32,186 nucleotides of DNA from JAFGOG01 sp034429215 (GCA_034429215.1 DAOUGI010000025.1:1-32186); one strand, 5' to 3'; counted from the stretch's first letter, positions 1 through 7,799 are shown. Numbers and translations: made by a program. Notes: a model not told the origin generated them from the sequence alone.

Positions 1-320
1 TTGACGGTGATGCCGGTGGCATCCTGGAAGGCCTTCATCGACTCGGCAAAGCGGACGTCGTCGGGGTTGGTGAAGGGGCCGTCGACGGTGACCGTCGTGC
101 CCTTGTACGCGCCGGTGAGCGCCTTTTCCAGCTCACCCCCCGGCATGACGGCAAAACCAACTTCAGGCGCCGGTTCGGTTGCGGTGGTCGGCTCAACTGC
201 CACAGTCGGCTCAACTGCCACGGTCGGCTCAACCGCCTCTGGTGTCGTCCCGCCACAGGCGGTCAGAATCATGCTCGCCACCAACAGCAGGGCTAGAATC
301 GAAAATCCTGTGCGCTTCAT
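1..320 (-). CDS. Sugar ABC transporter substrate-binding lipoprotein, N-terminal part (runs off left edge)
   Basis: The minus strand opens with ATG at 320 behind a strong AGGAGGAG ribosome site. The frame stays open to the left edge, giving about 106 residues. The product begins MKRTGFSILALLLVAS and continues to a lipobox LTAC followed by Gly-Gly, so it is a lipoprotein exported and anchored outside the membrane. A short linker with three Val-Glu-Pro-Thr-Val-Ala-like units follows. The mature part then starts with 'YKGTTVTVDGPF' and 'ESMKAFQDATGITV', the typical beginning of solute-binding proteins of carbohydrate ABC transporters (alpha-glucoside/AglE-like). It lies 216 bp downstream of the LacI regulator on the same strand, as expected for a sugar-responsive transport operon. 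The permeases would lie outside the window. The sugar cannot be named. Confidence 0.85.
   Translation of the reverse strand, partial: MKRTGFSILALLLVASMILTACGGTTPEAVEPTVAVEPTVAVEPTTATEPAPEVGFAVMPGGELEKALTGAYKGTTVTVDGPFTNPDDVRFAESMKAFQDATGITV
187..240 (-). repeat. Three tandem 18-bp units in the lipoprotein linker
   Basis: Three back-to-back 18-bp copies (187-204, 205-222, 223-240). The first two differ at one base and the third is diverged at its end. They encode the Glu-Pro-Thr/Val-Ala linker between the lipid anchor and the binding domain. Repeats of this kind can change copy number by slippage. Confidence 0.8.
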
Positions 321-379
321 TTTCTGCTCCTCCTACATATCTTTCGAAATTTACCAACTTGGAATACCCGTTCTTATCC

Positions 380-400
380 GGCTGCTCTCAAATAGCAGCC
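380..400 (-). other. Hairpin in the leader of the substrate-binding protein gene
   Basis: A perfect 7-bp inverted repeat, GGCTGCT (380-386) and AGCAGCC (394-400), with a 7-nt loop lies about 60 nt upstream of the lipoprotein start codon. No T-run follows on the minus strand, so it is not a clear terminator. It may be an mRNA stability or processing hairpin between regulator and transporter. A second small inverted repeat, GATCT...AGATC, lies near 416-430. Confidence 0.4.
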
Positions 401-492
401 TGTCTTGCAGCACTGATCTGTTATAGATCATCACCCCCTTTCTATGTTTTACAGGTAACGAGGTCACACCTGGGCAGATAATCCTGCCATCG

Positions 493-515
493 GCTGAGTG
501 CGGTTGTGACTCAGC
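493..515 (-). other. Hairpin just after the lacI-type gene
   Basis: GCTGAGT (493-499) pairs with ACTCAGC (509-515) across a 9-nt loop, 22 bp past the stop codon of the LacI regulator. There is no convincing U-tract on the minus strand. It may be a weak terminator or a processing site. Read-through into the ABC lipoprotein gene remains possible. Confidence 0.35.
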
Positions 516-536
516 TCTCACAAAAAAGCTGGTGGT

Positions 537-1577
537 TCACATCTCCGAGGTGCCATTGGCCCCACACGATGCTCGAACCACCAGCTCTGTCTCCAATGCA
601 ACTGACGATTTCTCTTCAGCGCCTTCGATAAGGCCGATCAGGATCTCGGCAGCAGTCCATCCCAAGCGATAAGCCGGCACTCGCACGGTTGTCAACTGGG
701 GATTGGTGTGGGCGGCCAGAAAGATGTCGTCAAAGCCGACGACTGCCACGTCGCCCGGAACGTTGAGGCCGGCGCCCTGGATAGCGCTCATCGCACCGAT
801 GGCGACCACGTCGCTGGCGCCGAACACGGCCGTCGGCCGCTGGGAAAGGCTCAGCAGATCTTTCATCGCCGCCTGCCCTGTCCCGGGCAGGAAAGCTCCC
901 CAGCGTACCAGGCTCTCGTCCAGCGGAATGCCGTGCTCAGCCAGCGCCTGCTGATAGCCGGCGTAGCGATCTTCGGCGCCCGAATAGGACAGTGGGGCGT
1001 TGGAGATAAAGCCGATGCGGCGGTGTCCCAGCTTGATCAGGTGGGTCACAGCCTGGAAAGCCCCCGCTTTATTATCAACGTCGACGTAGGGAAAGGCGCT
1101 GCCGTTCACCCGCCCATGCAGGATCAAGGGAAACTGTTCCCCGGCCAGCTCGTTCAGAAGGGGGTCGTCCGATCGCGGGCCGGAAAGGATTAACCCATCC
1201 ACCTGCTGCTCGCGGATCAGCCGGAGGTAGGCTTCGCGGCTGGGCACATCCTCGGGGAGCTGGATCATGAGTAGGTAGCCACGCCGGTGAACCGACGCGG
1301 TGACCCCTTGAAGAAAGACGGGCAGGAAGGCATCGGCGGCAAGCCGGTCCTGCGCCTCACCCAGGATCAGGCCAATCCGTTGCGTCCTTCCGCTGGCCAG
1401 GGAGCGGGCAGCGGCGGTGGGATAGTAGTCGAGGTCGCGGGCAGCCTCCAGAACGCGTTGCCGCGTTTCCTCGGTGATCTTGACGCCCGGCACGTCGTTG
1501 AGGACGAACGACACAGTCGTTCGCGATACACCGGCGAGCTTGGCGACGTCACGGCTGGTGGCCTGTTTGCGGGCCAA
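537..1577 (-). CDS. LacI-family transcriptional regulator
   Basis: A 346-residue LacI/GalR-type repressor of normal family length. The N-terminus carries the DNA-binding helix-turn-helix and hinge helix (residues 6-60, 'SRDVAKLAGVSRTTVSFVLND'-like). A periplasmic-binding-protein-like sugar-sensing core follows ('RIGLILGEAQDR', 'VDGLILSGPR', 'HRRIGFISNAP', 'GDVAVVGFDDI'). The start is TTG at 1577, chosen because AGGAGG lies 5 nt upstream and the family N-terminus begins there. The gene lies upstream of, and collinear with, the sugar ABC lipoprotein, which is its likely target. Three 13-bp operator-like repeats sit between its own promoter and its ribosome site, so it probably represses itself. 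The effector sugar is not deducible. Confidence 0.93.
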   Translation of the reverse strand: MARKQATSRDVAKLAGVSRTTVSFVLNDVPGVKITEETRQRVLEAARDLDYYPTAAARSLASGRTQRIGLILGEAQDRLAADAFLPVFLQGVTASVHRRGYLLMIQLPEDVPSREAYLRLIREQQVDGLILSGPRSDDPLLNELAGEQFPLILHGRVNGSAFPYVDVDNKAGAFQAVTHLIKLGHRRIGFISNAPLSYSGAEDRYAGYQQALAEHGIPLDESLVRWGAFLPGTGQAAMKDLLSLSQRPTAVFGASDVVAIGAMSAIQGAGLNVPGDVAVVGFDDIFLAAHTNPQLTTVRVPAYRLGWTAAEILIGLIEGAEEKSSVALETELVVRASCGANGTSEM

Positions 1578-1592
1578 AGTGACCTCCTGGCT

Positions 1593-1628
1593 GACTCGTG
1601 TTACTAACTCATGTTAGAAACACGTGTT
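1593..1628 (-). promoter_or_regulatory. Three 13-bp tandem operator-like repeats upstream of the LacI gene
   Basis: On the minus strand three near-palindromes, AACACGTGTT (1619-1628), AACATGAGTT (1606-1615) and AACACGAGTC (1593-1602), follow one another at exactly 13-bp spacing. The first is a perfect palindrome with a central CG, as usual for LacI-family operators. It overlaps the expected transcription start of the promoter at 1630-1658. This position would block initiation and suggests autorepression. Confidence 0.6.
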
Positions 1629-1629
1629 A

Positions 1630-1658
1630 ATTATACACCGGTTTTTGCGATTTGTCAA
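1630..1658 (-). promoter_or_regulatory. Consensus sigma70 promoter of the LacI gene
   Basis: On the minus strand TTGACA (1653-1658) and TATAAT (1630-1635) are separated by exactly 17 bp, an exact match to the consensus housekeeping promoter. The predicted start falls in the first operator-like repeat. Confidence 0.85.
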
Positions 1659-1682
1659 TAGGGTAAATGCGGCCGTCGAGAA

Positions 1683-1711
1683 TTTTTAACTTAACCAATT
1701 GGGTGTATAAT
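1683..1711 (+). promoter_or_regulatory. Probable promoter of the M55 peptidase gene
   Basis: A perfect -10 box TATAAT lies at 1706-1711. The -35 region (1683-1690, T-rich) is poor. Its position 38 bp before the start codon, divergent from the LacI promoter, fits a promoter for the peptidase. Confidence 0.5.
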
Positions 1712-1749
1712 TCCGCCTGGAAAACACCATGCCAGACAAGGAGCAACCT

Positions 1750-2547
1750 ATGAAGATCTTTATCAGCGCCGACATCGAAGGCGTGACCGGCACTACCCAT
1801 TGGGACGAGACCGACCTGCCGAAAGCGGACTATGCCGCCTTTCGCGAGCAGATGACGGCTGAAGTCGTGGCCGCGTGCGAAGGGGCCCTTCAGGCGGGAG
1901 CAACCGAGATTTGGGTCAAGGATGCCCATGACAGCGCCAGGAACATCATTCCCGCCAAGCTCCCGTCAGAAGTCCGGCTGATCCGCGGTTGGAGCTCGCA
2001 CCCGTTTATGATGGTCCAGGAGCTGGATGAGACATTCCAGGCAGCGATGATGATCGGCTACCACTCCCGCGCCGCAGGAGGCACCAGCCCACTGGCCCAC
2101 ACCATGACCGGCAACTTTGCCCACATCCTGCTGAACGACCGCTATGCCTCCGAGTTCCTGATCCACACCTACGCGGCAGCCTATGTCCACGTGCCGGTGG
2201 TGCTCGTGTCGGGGGATAAGGGGCTTTGCGACGAGGTCACCCAGTTCAACCCTCTCATCTCCACCGTGACGGTGAAGGAGGGGATCGGCGGCTCGACGGT
2301 GAATATCCATCCCAACCTGGCGACGGCCAGGATCCGCGAGGGAGTGGCCAAGGCGCTGAGCGGCGATCTGGGCCAGCTTCATAACCCGCTGCCGTCCCAC
2401 TTTACGATCGAGCTGCGCTACCATGACCACACCAAGGCTTTTCCCCTGGGCTTTTACCCCGGGGCCAAGCAGGTGGACCCGCACACGGTGCACTTTGAGG
2501 CGGACAGCTACTTTGATATTCTGCGGTTCCTGCTGTTTGCCCCTTAG
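1750..2547 (+). CDS. M55 family D-aminopeptidase (DppA-like)
   Basis: A 265-residue zinc peptidase of the M55 family. Members remove N-terminal D-amino acids from short peptides, and Bacillus DppA is the known example. The metal-ligand pattern of DppA is visible: Asp8 and Glu10 in 'ISADIEGVTG', His60 in 'KDAHDSA', His105 in 'GYHSRA' and Glu135 in 'YASEF'. The start at 1750 is preferred over the ATG at 1729 because AAGGAG lies 6 nt before it and the family begins 'MKIFISADIEG'. No signal peptide is present, so the protein is cytoplasmic. It is transcribed divergently from the LacI gene. Its stop codon overlaps the stop codon of the converging ABC exporter gene. Its likely role is peptidoglycan-peptide or D-peptide scavenging; a link to the LacI regulon is only positional. 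Confidence 0.92.
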   Translation: MKIFISADIEGVTGTTHWDETDLPKADYAAFREQMTAEVVAACEGALQAGATEIWVKDAHDSARNIIPAKLPSEVRLIRGWSSHPFMMVQELDETFQAAMMIGYHSRAAGGTSPLAHTMTGNFAHILLNDRYASEFLIHTYAAAYVHVPVVLVSGDKGLCDEVTQFNPLISTVTVKEGIGGSTVNIHPNLATARIREGVAKALSGDLGQLHNPLPSHFTIELRYHDHTKAFPLGFYPGAKQVDPHTVHFEADSYFDILRFLLFAP

Positions 2548-4367
2548 GCCAGGCGCACGCCTAATTCGGCAAGCGGGTCAAACTCGCGCTGGCGCTGCTT
2601 GCGGAACTGCTGGGTGTAGAGGCGATAGTAGTAGCCCCGGGCGCGGATCAGCTCGGGGTGGGTGCCCATCTCGGCGATGCGCCCCTGCTGGATGACGACA
2701 ATCCGGTCGGCCCGCTTGATGGTCGACAGGCGGTGGGCGACGACAAAGCTGGTCCGCCCCTCCATGAGCGTCTCCATGCCGCGCTGGATCAGGTCTTCGG
2801 TGAGGGTGTCTACCGAGCTGGTGGCCTCATCCATGATAAAGATCTCAGGCCGGGCAAGCACGGCGCGGGCCAGGCTGACGAGCTGTTTCTGGCCGACCGA
2901 CAGCAGGTCTCCCCGCTCGCCCACCTCCTGGTCGTAGCCCTTTTCCAGGCCGGCGATAAAGTCGTGGGCGCCTGCCAGCCGGGCGGATTCCTCGATCTCC
3001 TCGTTGGAGGCATCCAGCCTGCCGTAGCGGATATTCTCGCGGACGGTGCCGGAGAAGAGGTGCGGTGTCTGGAGGACGATGCCCAGGCGAGACTGGATGG
3101 CATGCAGCGATAGCTCGCGGTAATCGCGGCCACCGATCCGGATTGTGCCACTCTTGGGCTCGTAGAAACGGCACAGCAGGTTGACGATGGTGCTCTTGCC
3201 GCCGCCTGTGGGGCCGACCAGGGCGATCGTCTCGCCGGGACGCACCTTGAGCGACAAGCCGGTCAGTACCGGCTTGTCGACCTCGTACCAGAAATCAACC
3301 CCATCGAACTCGATCTCACCGCGGACCGTGCCGGGGTCGGTAGCTCCTGGCTGGTCGGTGACCTCCGGCATGGCGTCGGCCAGGGCAAAGGCGCGCTCGC
3401 CTGAGGCGATGGCGTGCTGCAGCTCGGCATAGACGCGGGCAATGTCCTGGATCGGCCACATCATAAAGGTGATGTAGGAGATAAAGGCCTGGATGCCGCC
3501 GACGGTCATGCCGCCGACCTGGGCCTGGAGCCCGCCGTACCAGACGATGCCACCCACGGCAAAGGCGGCGATGATCTGGACCACCGGCAGGAAGAGGGCC
3601 GACAGCCAGGCGGCGTGGAAGGAGGCGCGGTACATGTCGCCGGTCAGCTCGCCAAACTCGCGCAGGTTCTCCTCCTCGCGACACAACGCCTTGACCACGC
3701 GCACGCCGGTGATATTCTCGTTGTAGGCACCGGTGATCTTGGAGTTGATCTTGCGCGCCTGGCGGAACAGGACGAGGATCCGCTTGCGGAACTGCACGGC
3801 CACCATCAGCAGGATGGGGATGATGGTCAGCACCATCAGTGCCAGCCGGACGTTGATCGACATCATGAAGAACATGGAGGTGATGGTGTTCATCACCCCC
3901 CAGGTGACATCCAGCAGGCCCCAGGTCACCAGGTCGGCGATCCGGTCGGTGTCAGAGGTGATGCGGGCCATGATCCAGCCGACCGGTGTGCGGTCAAAGT
4001 AGGAGAAGGACAGATCCTGGAGGTGGTTGAACAGCATCTTGCGCAGGTCATAGCGGATCCTCTCGCCCAGGATGCCCGACAGGTAGACAAAGCCGAACAC
4101 CATGCCGGCCTGGACCACGATCAGAGCGCCGTAGCGGACTACCAGGCGCATGAGCGCCGCCCGGTCGCCGGCGACAATGCCGTCGTCGATAATGCTCTTG
4201 CTCAGGAAGGTAAAGTAAGAGTCGAGGGTCGAGACCAGGAGGATGGCGACCAGAAAACCGACCATCCATGGCCAGTGGGCGGTCGCCAGGCGGAAAATGC
4301 GCAACACCGTCCGGCCGTTGAACTGGGTGCTAAACTCTTCCTCTTCGAACTCGAATGCGTTAGACAC
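2544..4367 (-). CDS. ABC exporter half-transporter, canonical-Walker-B subunit of a heterodimer
   Basis: A 607-residue type IV ABC exporter half: about six membrane segments (residues 20-325), then a nucleotide-binding domain. Walker A is GPTGGGKST (385-393), the Q-loop is in 'VLQTPHLF', and Walker B is 'IFIMDEATS' with catalytic Glu514. The H-loop His is at 545. The signature motif is LSVGQ (489-493) instead of LSGGQ, a degenerate form. The start is GTG at 4367 and overlaps the end of the upstream exporter gene by 8 bp, so the two are translationally coupled and probably form one heterodimer. Known asymmetric pairs (TM287/288, BmrCD, LmrCD) show the same division: this subunit keeps the Glu while its partner has Asp. 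The substrate (drug, lipid or peptide) is unknown. Confidence 0.93.
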   Translation of the reverse strand: MSNAFEFEEEEFSTQFNGRTVLRIFRLATAHWPWMVGFLVAILLVSTLDSYFTFLSKSIIDDGIVAGDRAALMRLVVRYGALIVVQAGMVFGFVYLSGILGERIRYDLRKMLFNHLQDLSFSYFDRTPVGWIMARITSDTDRIADLVTWGLLDVTWGVMNTITSMFFMMSINVRLALMVLTIIPILLMVAVQFRKRILVLFRQARKINSKITGAYNENITGVRVVKALCREEENLREFGELTGDMYRASFHAAWLSALFLPVVQIIAAFAVGGIVWYGGLQAQVGGMTVGGIQAFISYITFMMWPIQDIARVYAELQHAIASGERAFALADAMPEVTDQPGATDPGTVRGEIEFDGVDFWYEVDKPVLTGLSLKVRPGETIALVGPTGGGKSTIVNLLCRFYEPKSGTIRIGGRDYRELSLHAIQSRLGIVLQTPHLFSGTVRENIRYGRLDASNEEIEESARLAGAHDFIAGLEKGYDQEVGERGDLLSVGQKQLVSLARAVLARPEIFIMDEATSSVDTLTEDLIQRGMETLMEGRTSFVVAHRLSTIKRADRIVVIQQGRIAEMGTHPELIRARGYYYRLYTQQFRKQRQREFDPLAELGVRLA

Positions 4368-6210
4368 CGGCCGTCTCCTCCTGGGCAGGAGAGGTCTCAG
4401 GCGTCTCCCAGGCTTGAACAGCTTGGGCCACCTCCTGCTCGAGCTCAGTCTCGATGCGGGCCTGCATGTTGTGGATGCGCTGGTAGATCCCGTCCTGGGC
4501 CATCAGCTCGTCGTGGGTGCCCCACTGTACGATCTGGCCATGGTCGAGAACCAGGATCAGGTTGGCGTCGCGCAGGCTCTGGATGCGGTGGGCGATGACA
4601 AAGGTGGTGCGGCCGCGCATCACATTCTGGAGCGCGGCGCGGATCTCAACCTCGGTCTCGGTATCGACCGACGAGGTAGAATCATCCAGGATCAGGATGC
4701 GCGGATCCTTCAGCAGGGTGCGGGCGATGGCCACCCGCTGCTTTTGCCCACCGGACAGGGTGACCCCTTTCTCACCGACCAGCGTGTCATAGCCCTGCGG
4801 GAAGGCGATGACCGTGTCGTGAATGGCCGCCGCCTGAGCTACCGTCTCGACCTCGCCGGAGGTCACTTCGCGCCCGACGCCGTAGGTGATATTCTCGCGG
4901 ATGGTGCGGGAAAAGAGGAACGGCTCCTGCTCGACGATGCCGATCTGCTGCCGCAGGTAGTGGCGCGGATACCGGTTCAACTCTACGCCGTCGAGGGTAA
5001 GGCTGCCGCCGGTATAGTCATAGAAACGGGGCAGCAGGTTGACCAGCGACGTCTTGCCCGAGCCGGTGGGACCTAGCAGGGCCACCACCTGGCCGGGCTT
5101 GCAGTCGAAGGTAATATCTTTCAGGATGGGGGCGTCGGCAGAGTATTCGAAGCAGACGTCACGGAAGGCAATGTCCCCCCGCACGTTGCCGGCCGGGTGG
5201 ACTGCGCCCTCATCCAGCTCCTCGCGCTCTTCGGCCAGCACCTTGGCCACGCGCCCGTATGAGACCAGGCCGCTCGACATCTGGACGATGAGGCGGCCCA
5301 GGTTGCGCATCGGCCAGATGAGCCAGGTCACCAGGCCGGTGTAGGCCAGGTAGGTGCCGACGCTGATCGTGCCGTCGATCGCCATCAACGCCGCGGCGGT
5401 GAGACCGCCGAGCAGTTGAATGCCGCAGATGATGTCCGAAATCGGCCAGAAAGACGAGTGCATGCGCGTCAGCCGGCGGCCCCGGATGAACTTTTCCCAG
5501 TTGTCGCCCTCGAATTTCGTTCGTTCGTGGGTCTGGCGGGCAAAGGCCTTGACCACCCGCACACCGGTCAGGTTCTCTTGGAGTGTCGTGGACAGGATCG
5601 CATCCTGCTCCTGGTAGGCTTCATAGACCTTGGTCAAGCGCCGGAAGAAGAGGATCGAGGTGATCACTATCAGCGGCATGGCCACGATCGACAGCAGTCC
5701 CAGCCTGACGTTGAGCGCCAGGATTGCGGTCCAGTTGACGGCAAAAAGGAGAACGATGCGTCCGGCTTCGATGGCCTGGTCGGCGAAAAAGCGGCGGACC
5801 GCGTCGACGTCGGAGGTGGAGCGCTGGATCAGCTCGCCGGTGGAAGTGTGGTCGTGGTAGGTGAACGACAGCCGCTGGATGTGGTCAAAGAGGTGGTTGC
5901 GCAGGCGCAGGACGATCCCTTCGGCGGTGCGGGCAGCCAGTCGCCCACTGAGGAAGGTAAAGCCCCCTTGTAGGGCGGCCAATCCGACGAATCCAAGGGC
6001 GATGAACGGCAGCAGGTATGACCGGTCGGCGTGGCCCAGGACGTCGTCGACAAGGGCTCGGATCAGCAAAAAGTTTCCGGTGCGGGCCAGCGCAGCCACG
6101 CCCAGGCTGACGGTGGCTACCAGGTAGATCCACCGGAACCCGGCCATCATCCGCCACAGGCCGGCCAAGCGGCTGCCCGCGGCACGCTTTTTCAGATCAA
6201 GGAAAGCCAA
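4360..6210 (-). CDS. ABC exporter half-transporter, degenerate-Walker-B subunit of a heterodimer
   Basis: A 616-residue ABC exporter half with a six-segment membrane domain followed by an ATPase. Numbering from the TTG start at 6210, Walker A is GPTGSGKTS (about 380-388), the signature is a perfect LSGGQ (485-489) and the H-loop His is about 541. Walker B reads 'LILDDSTSSVD', so Asp510 replaces the catalytic Glu. This is the TM287/BmrC-type partner of the downstream gene. The long open frame reaches 6279, but the TTG at 6210 has GGAGG 8 nt upstream and gives a normal N-terminus ('AFLDLKKRAAG'). The C-terminus carries an acidic tail of about 30 residues. It is first in a two-gene operon behind the promoter at 6282-6310. 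Confidence 0.92.
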   Translation of the reverse strand: MAFLDLKKRAAGSRLAGLWRMMAGFRWIYLVATVSLGVAALARTGNFLLIRALVDDVLGHADRSYLLPFIALGFVGLAALQGGFTFLSGRLAARTAEGIVLRLRNHLFDHIQRLSFTYHDHTSTGELIQRSTSDVDAVRRFFADQAIEAGRIVLLFAVNWTAILALNVRLGLLSIVAMPLIVITSILFFRRLTKVYEAYQEQDAILSTTLQENLTGVRVVKAFARQTHERTKFEGDNWEKFIRGRRLTRMHSSFWPISDIICGIQLLGGLTAAALMAIDGTISVGTYLAYTGLVTWLIWPMRNLGRLIVQMSSGLVSYGRVAKVLAEEREELDEGAVHPAGNVRGDIAFRDVCFEYSADAPILKDITFDCKPGQVVALLGPTGSGKTSLVNLLPRFYDYTGGSLTLDGVELNRYPRHYLRQQIGIVEQEPFLFSRTIRENITYGVGREVTSGEVETVAQAAAIHDTVIAFPQGYDTLVGEKGVTLSGGQKQRVAIARTLLKDPRILILDDSTSSVDTETEVEIRAALQNVMRGRTTFVIAHRIQSLRDANLILVLDHGQIVQWGTHDELMAQDGIYQRIHNMQARIETELEQEVAQAVQAWETPETSPAQEETAGV

Positions 6211-6281
6211 GGAAGAAACCTCCGCGCTGCCGTGACCGTTCCGCCCGCACCACGGGCCTGGACGGCACGGCAAAGGCAACT

Positions 6282-6310
6282 ATTATACCACGAGGCGGCA
6301 GCGGGACCAA
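6282..6310 (-). promoter_or_regulatory. Promoter of the ABC exporter operon
   Basis: On the minus strand TTGGTC (6305-6310), a 17-bp spacer and a perfect TATAAT (6282-6287) lie about 70 bp before the first exporter start codon. The -10 box is consensus and the -35 is half-consensus. Confidence 0.6.
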
Positions 6311-6427
6311 CTGCGCCGCAGGGGATGATCGGGCGATCGAACCTGCCGCAGCCTATGCCCAAAATCCGGGAGTGTGTCTTCAGTCAACTGGCTATGGAGG
6401 GCGTGTTGGGCACCCAGTCCTTTTTCC

Positions 6428-7468
6428 CTACGGCTTGGGTGTCTTGGTAGGCTTGGGCTCCTTGGTAGGCTGGGGCTCTTTGGTAGGCTGGGACTCCTTG
6501 GTGGGCTGGGGCTCCTTGGTAGGCTTGGGCGTGTTGGTAGGCTTGGGCGTGTTTGTCAGCTTGGGCGTGTTTGTTGGTTTGGGTGTGTGGGTCAGCTTGA
6601 GCTCGGCGGGCTGTGGCGTTCCGGTCTGGCCGAGCGTTTGTGTTGTCTGAAGTTCGGCAGAGGGTTCAGGTGTAAAGCTGAATGATGAGGATGGCATGGA
6701 AGCGGATTGTGCGGCAGTGGGCGAGTGGGCCGGTTCGACGGTGGTTTCCTGCCTGGCCTGCACCTCAACCGTGATCTCTTGGGCCGTTACATCCACTACA
6801 CCCTCGATCACGACGACGTGGGTGGCACCGCTGGATCCTACATCCACTACGAACTGCGTACCGCGCACAGCGGTGACTGCCGTCGGGGTTTCAATCTTGA
6901 AGTGATGAGCCTGGTCGGGTGACGGCTGGATGTGATTGTAGGTTTGACCCAGTCGCTGTTGAATCACGACGGTTTCGATGCCGCCGCCCTGCCGGGAATC
7001 TATCCTGGCAACGGCAATCTCTGTCTCGGCCTCCAGGCCGGTCATGCTCCCGTCGGGGAAGGTCAACTGGGCGGTAGAATTGGGCCCGGTGCGGATAGAA
7101 TCTCCTACTTGAATCGACGCCCCGGCCTCGGCCGGCCGCCAGGTCGCGCCGGCGGCAAGGATATCCACTGCCCCGTCTGCCTGGGCCAATATGGCAGTAG
7201 GGGATGCACTCAGGTTGAGCTGGAACGGCGAGAAATGGGCGGCGACGAAAGCCACGGCGAAAAGGACGATCACAAACAGGCCAACTACTTCCAGGATGGC
7301 CGTACGCCTGTCTATCGAGGGTTGCTGCCGAGTTGGTTTGGCCGGAAGAAGGCTCAGCGAGCCCAGCTCCTCGGGGTGACGCGCTACAAAGTCGATCAGA
7401 GCCGCTTGGTCCCCTTTTTCGACGAGAACCAGGTATTTGGCTATCACCTGAGCTGAATCGCGCTTCAT
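6428..7468 (-). CDS. FecR-domain single-pass membrane protein with Pro/Thr/Lys repeat tail
   Basis: A 346-residue protein. Residues 1-55 are a charged cytoplasmic part. One membrane segment follows at about 57-77 ('AILEVVGLFVIVLFAVAF'). An extracytoplasmic FecR-type domain follows ('DGAVDILAAGATWRPAEAG', 'GDSIRTGPNSTAQLTFPDGS', 'TPTAVTAVRGTQFVVDVG'). The last 65 or so residues are a low-complexity tail of Thr-Pro-Lys-Pro-Thr-Asn and Thr-Lys-Glu-Pro-Gln-Pro hexads. FecR domains are best known as outer parts of anti-sigma factors. No sigma factor or TonB receptor is adjacent, so here the domain more likely presents a wall-associated or structural surface protein. The short N-terminal part resembles anti-sigma-like cytoplasmic tails but has no clear zinc motif. 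The start is ATG at 7468 with a weak GAAG/AAGG ribosome site. Confidence 0.82.
   Translation of the reverse strand: MKRDSAQVIAKYLVLVEKGDQAALIDFVARHPEELGSLSLLPAKPTRQQPSIDRRTAILEVVGLFVIVLFAVAFVAAHFSPFQLNLSASPTAILAQADGAVDILAAGATWRPAEAGASIQVGDSIRTGPNSTAQLTFPDGSMTGLEAETEIAVARIDSRQGGGIETVVIQQRLGQTYNHIQPSPDQAHHFKIETPTAVTAVRGTQFVVDVGSSGATHVVVIEGVVDVTAQEITVEVQARQETTVEPAHSPTAAQSASMPSSSFSFTPEPSAELQTTQTLGQTGTPQPAELKLTHTPKPTNTPKLTNTPKPTNTPKPTKEPQPTKESQPTKEPQPTKEPKPTKTPKP
6430..6605 (-). repeat. Hexad repeats coding the Pro/Thr/Lys tail
   Basis: Imperfect 18-bp tandem units (plus-strand pattern 'ttggtaggctggggctcc', varied) encode repeated T-N-T-P-K-P and T-K-E-P-Q-P hexads at the C-terminus of the FecR-domain protein. 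Near-identity between neighbouring units suggests recent expansion and possible length variation between strains. Confidence 0.75.
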
Positions 7469-7573
7469 CCTTCAACTTCTTCCATCGGGCACACAATCCC
7501 GGTACAAACCAAAAGGAGCACAGCAGGCCAGGAAATGAATCGCAGCAAGCGATCCCCTGCACCAGCTTTATCC

Positions 7574-7601
7574 ATTATACCACAGAGTCGCTGTATAGCA
7601 A
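7574..7601 (-). promoter_or_regulatory. Promoter of the FecR-domain gene
   Basis: On the minus strand TTGCTA (7596-7601), a 16-bp spacer and a perfect TATAAT (7574-7579). It leaves a leader of about 100 nt before the start codon at 7468. Confidence 0.55.
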
Positions 7602-7661
7602 AAAACGCTGTGAAGCAGTTGCAATAGCCTTGAGCGCTGACTTGGGTGCTCGGGGTACCCT

Positions 7662-7690
7662 TTGCACTCAACGGCAAACGATGGTAGAAT
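7662..7690 (+). promoter_or_regulatory. Promoter of the mscS-like gene
   Basis: TTGCAC (7662-7667), a 17-bp spacer and TAGAAT (7685-7690). The predicted leader of about 100 nt ends in a strong AAGGAGG at 7788-7794. Confidence 0.5.
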
Positions 7691-7799
7691 GGAGGAGGGG
7701 AGGGAAAGAGATGAGCTCAAGGAAACTATCCCGCGCCGATCTATACCACCTGTTCGTGCCCGTGCCCGTGGCCGTGTCCGCCGGCTCAAGGAGGTAAGT

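Larger units (their letters stand above)
7469..7799. other. Intergenic region with divergent promoters
   Basis: This 331-bp gap between the FecR-domain gene (minus) and the MscS gene (plus) contains one promoter for each direction (described separately). It also has a run of four CGTGCC-like hexamers at 7755-7778, just before the MscS ribosome site. Plus-strand frames here stay open but show no coding character. Confidence 0.6.

Noticed and set aside
187..240. Possible CRISPR-like repeat
   Set aside because: The 18-bp units are directly adjacent without spacers and lie inside the lipoprotein linker, so they are coding tandem repeats.
3414..4598. 394-residue open frame on the plus strand opposite the ABC exporter gene
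   Set aside because: It is an Asp/His/Gln-rich antisense shadow of a GC-rich gene. It has no family motifs and lies over a confidently assigned exporter.
4243..5076. 277-residue plus-strand frame over the second exporter gene
   Set aside because: Antisense shadow with biased composition; no ribosome site or recognisable domain.
6408..6417. TGGGTGCCCA palindrome after the FecR-domain gene
   Set aside because: Too short and not followed by a T-run; no reason to call it a terminator.
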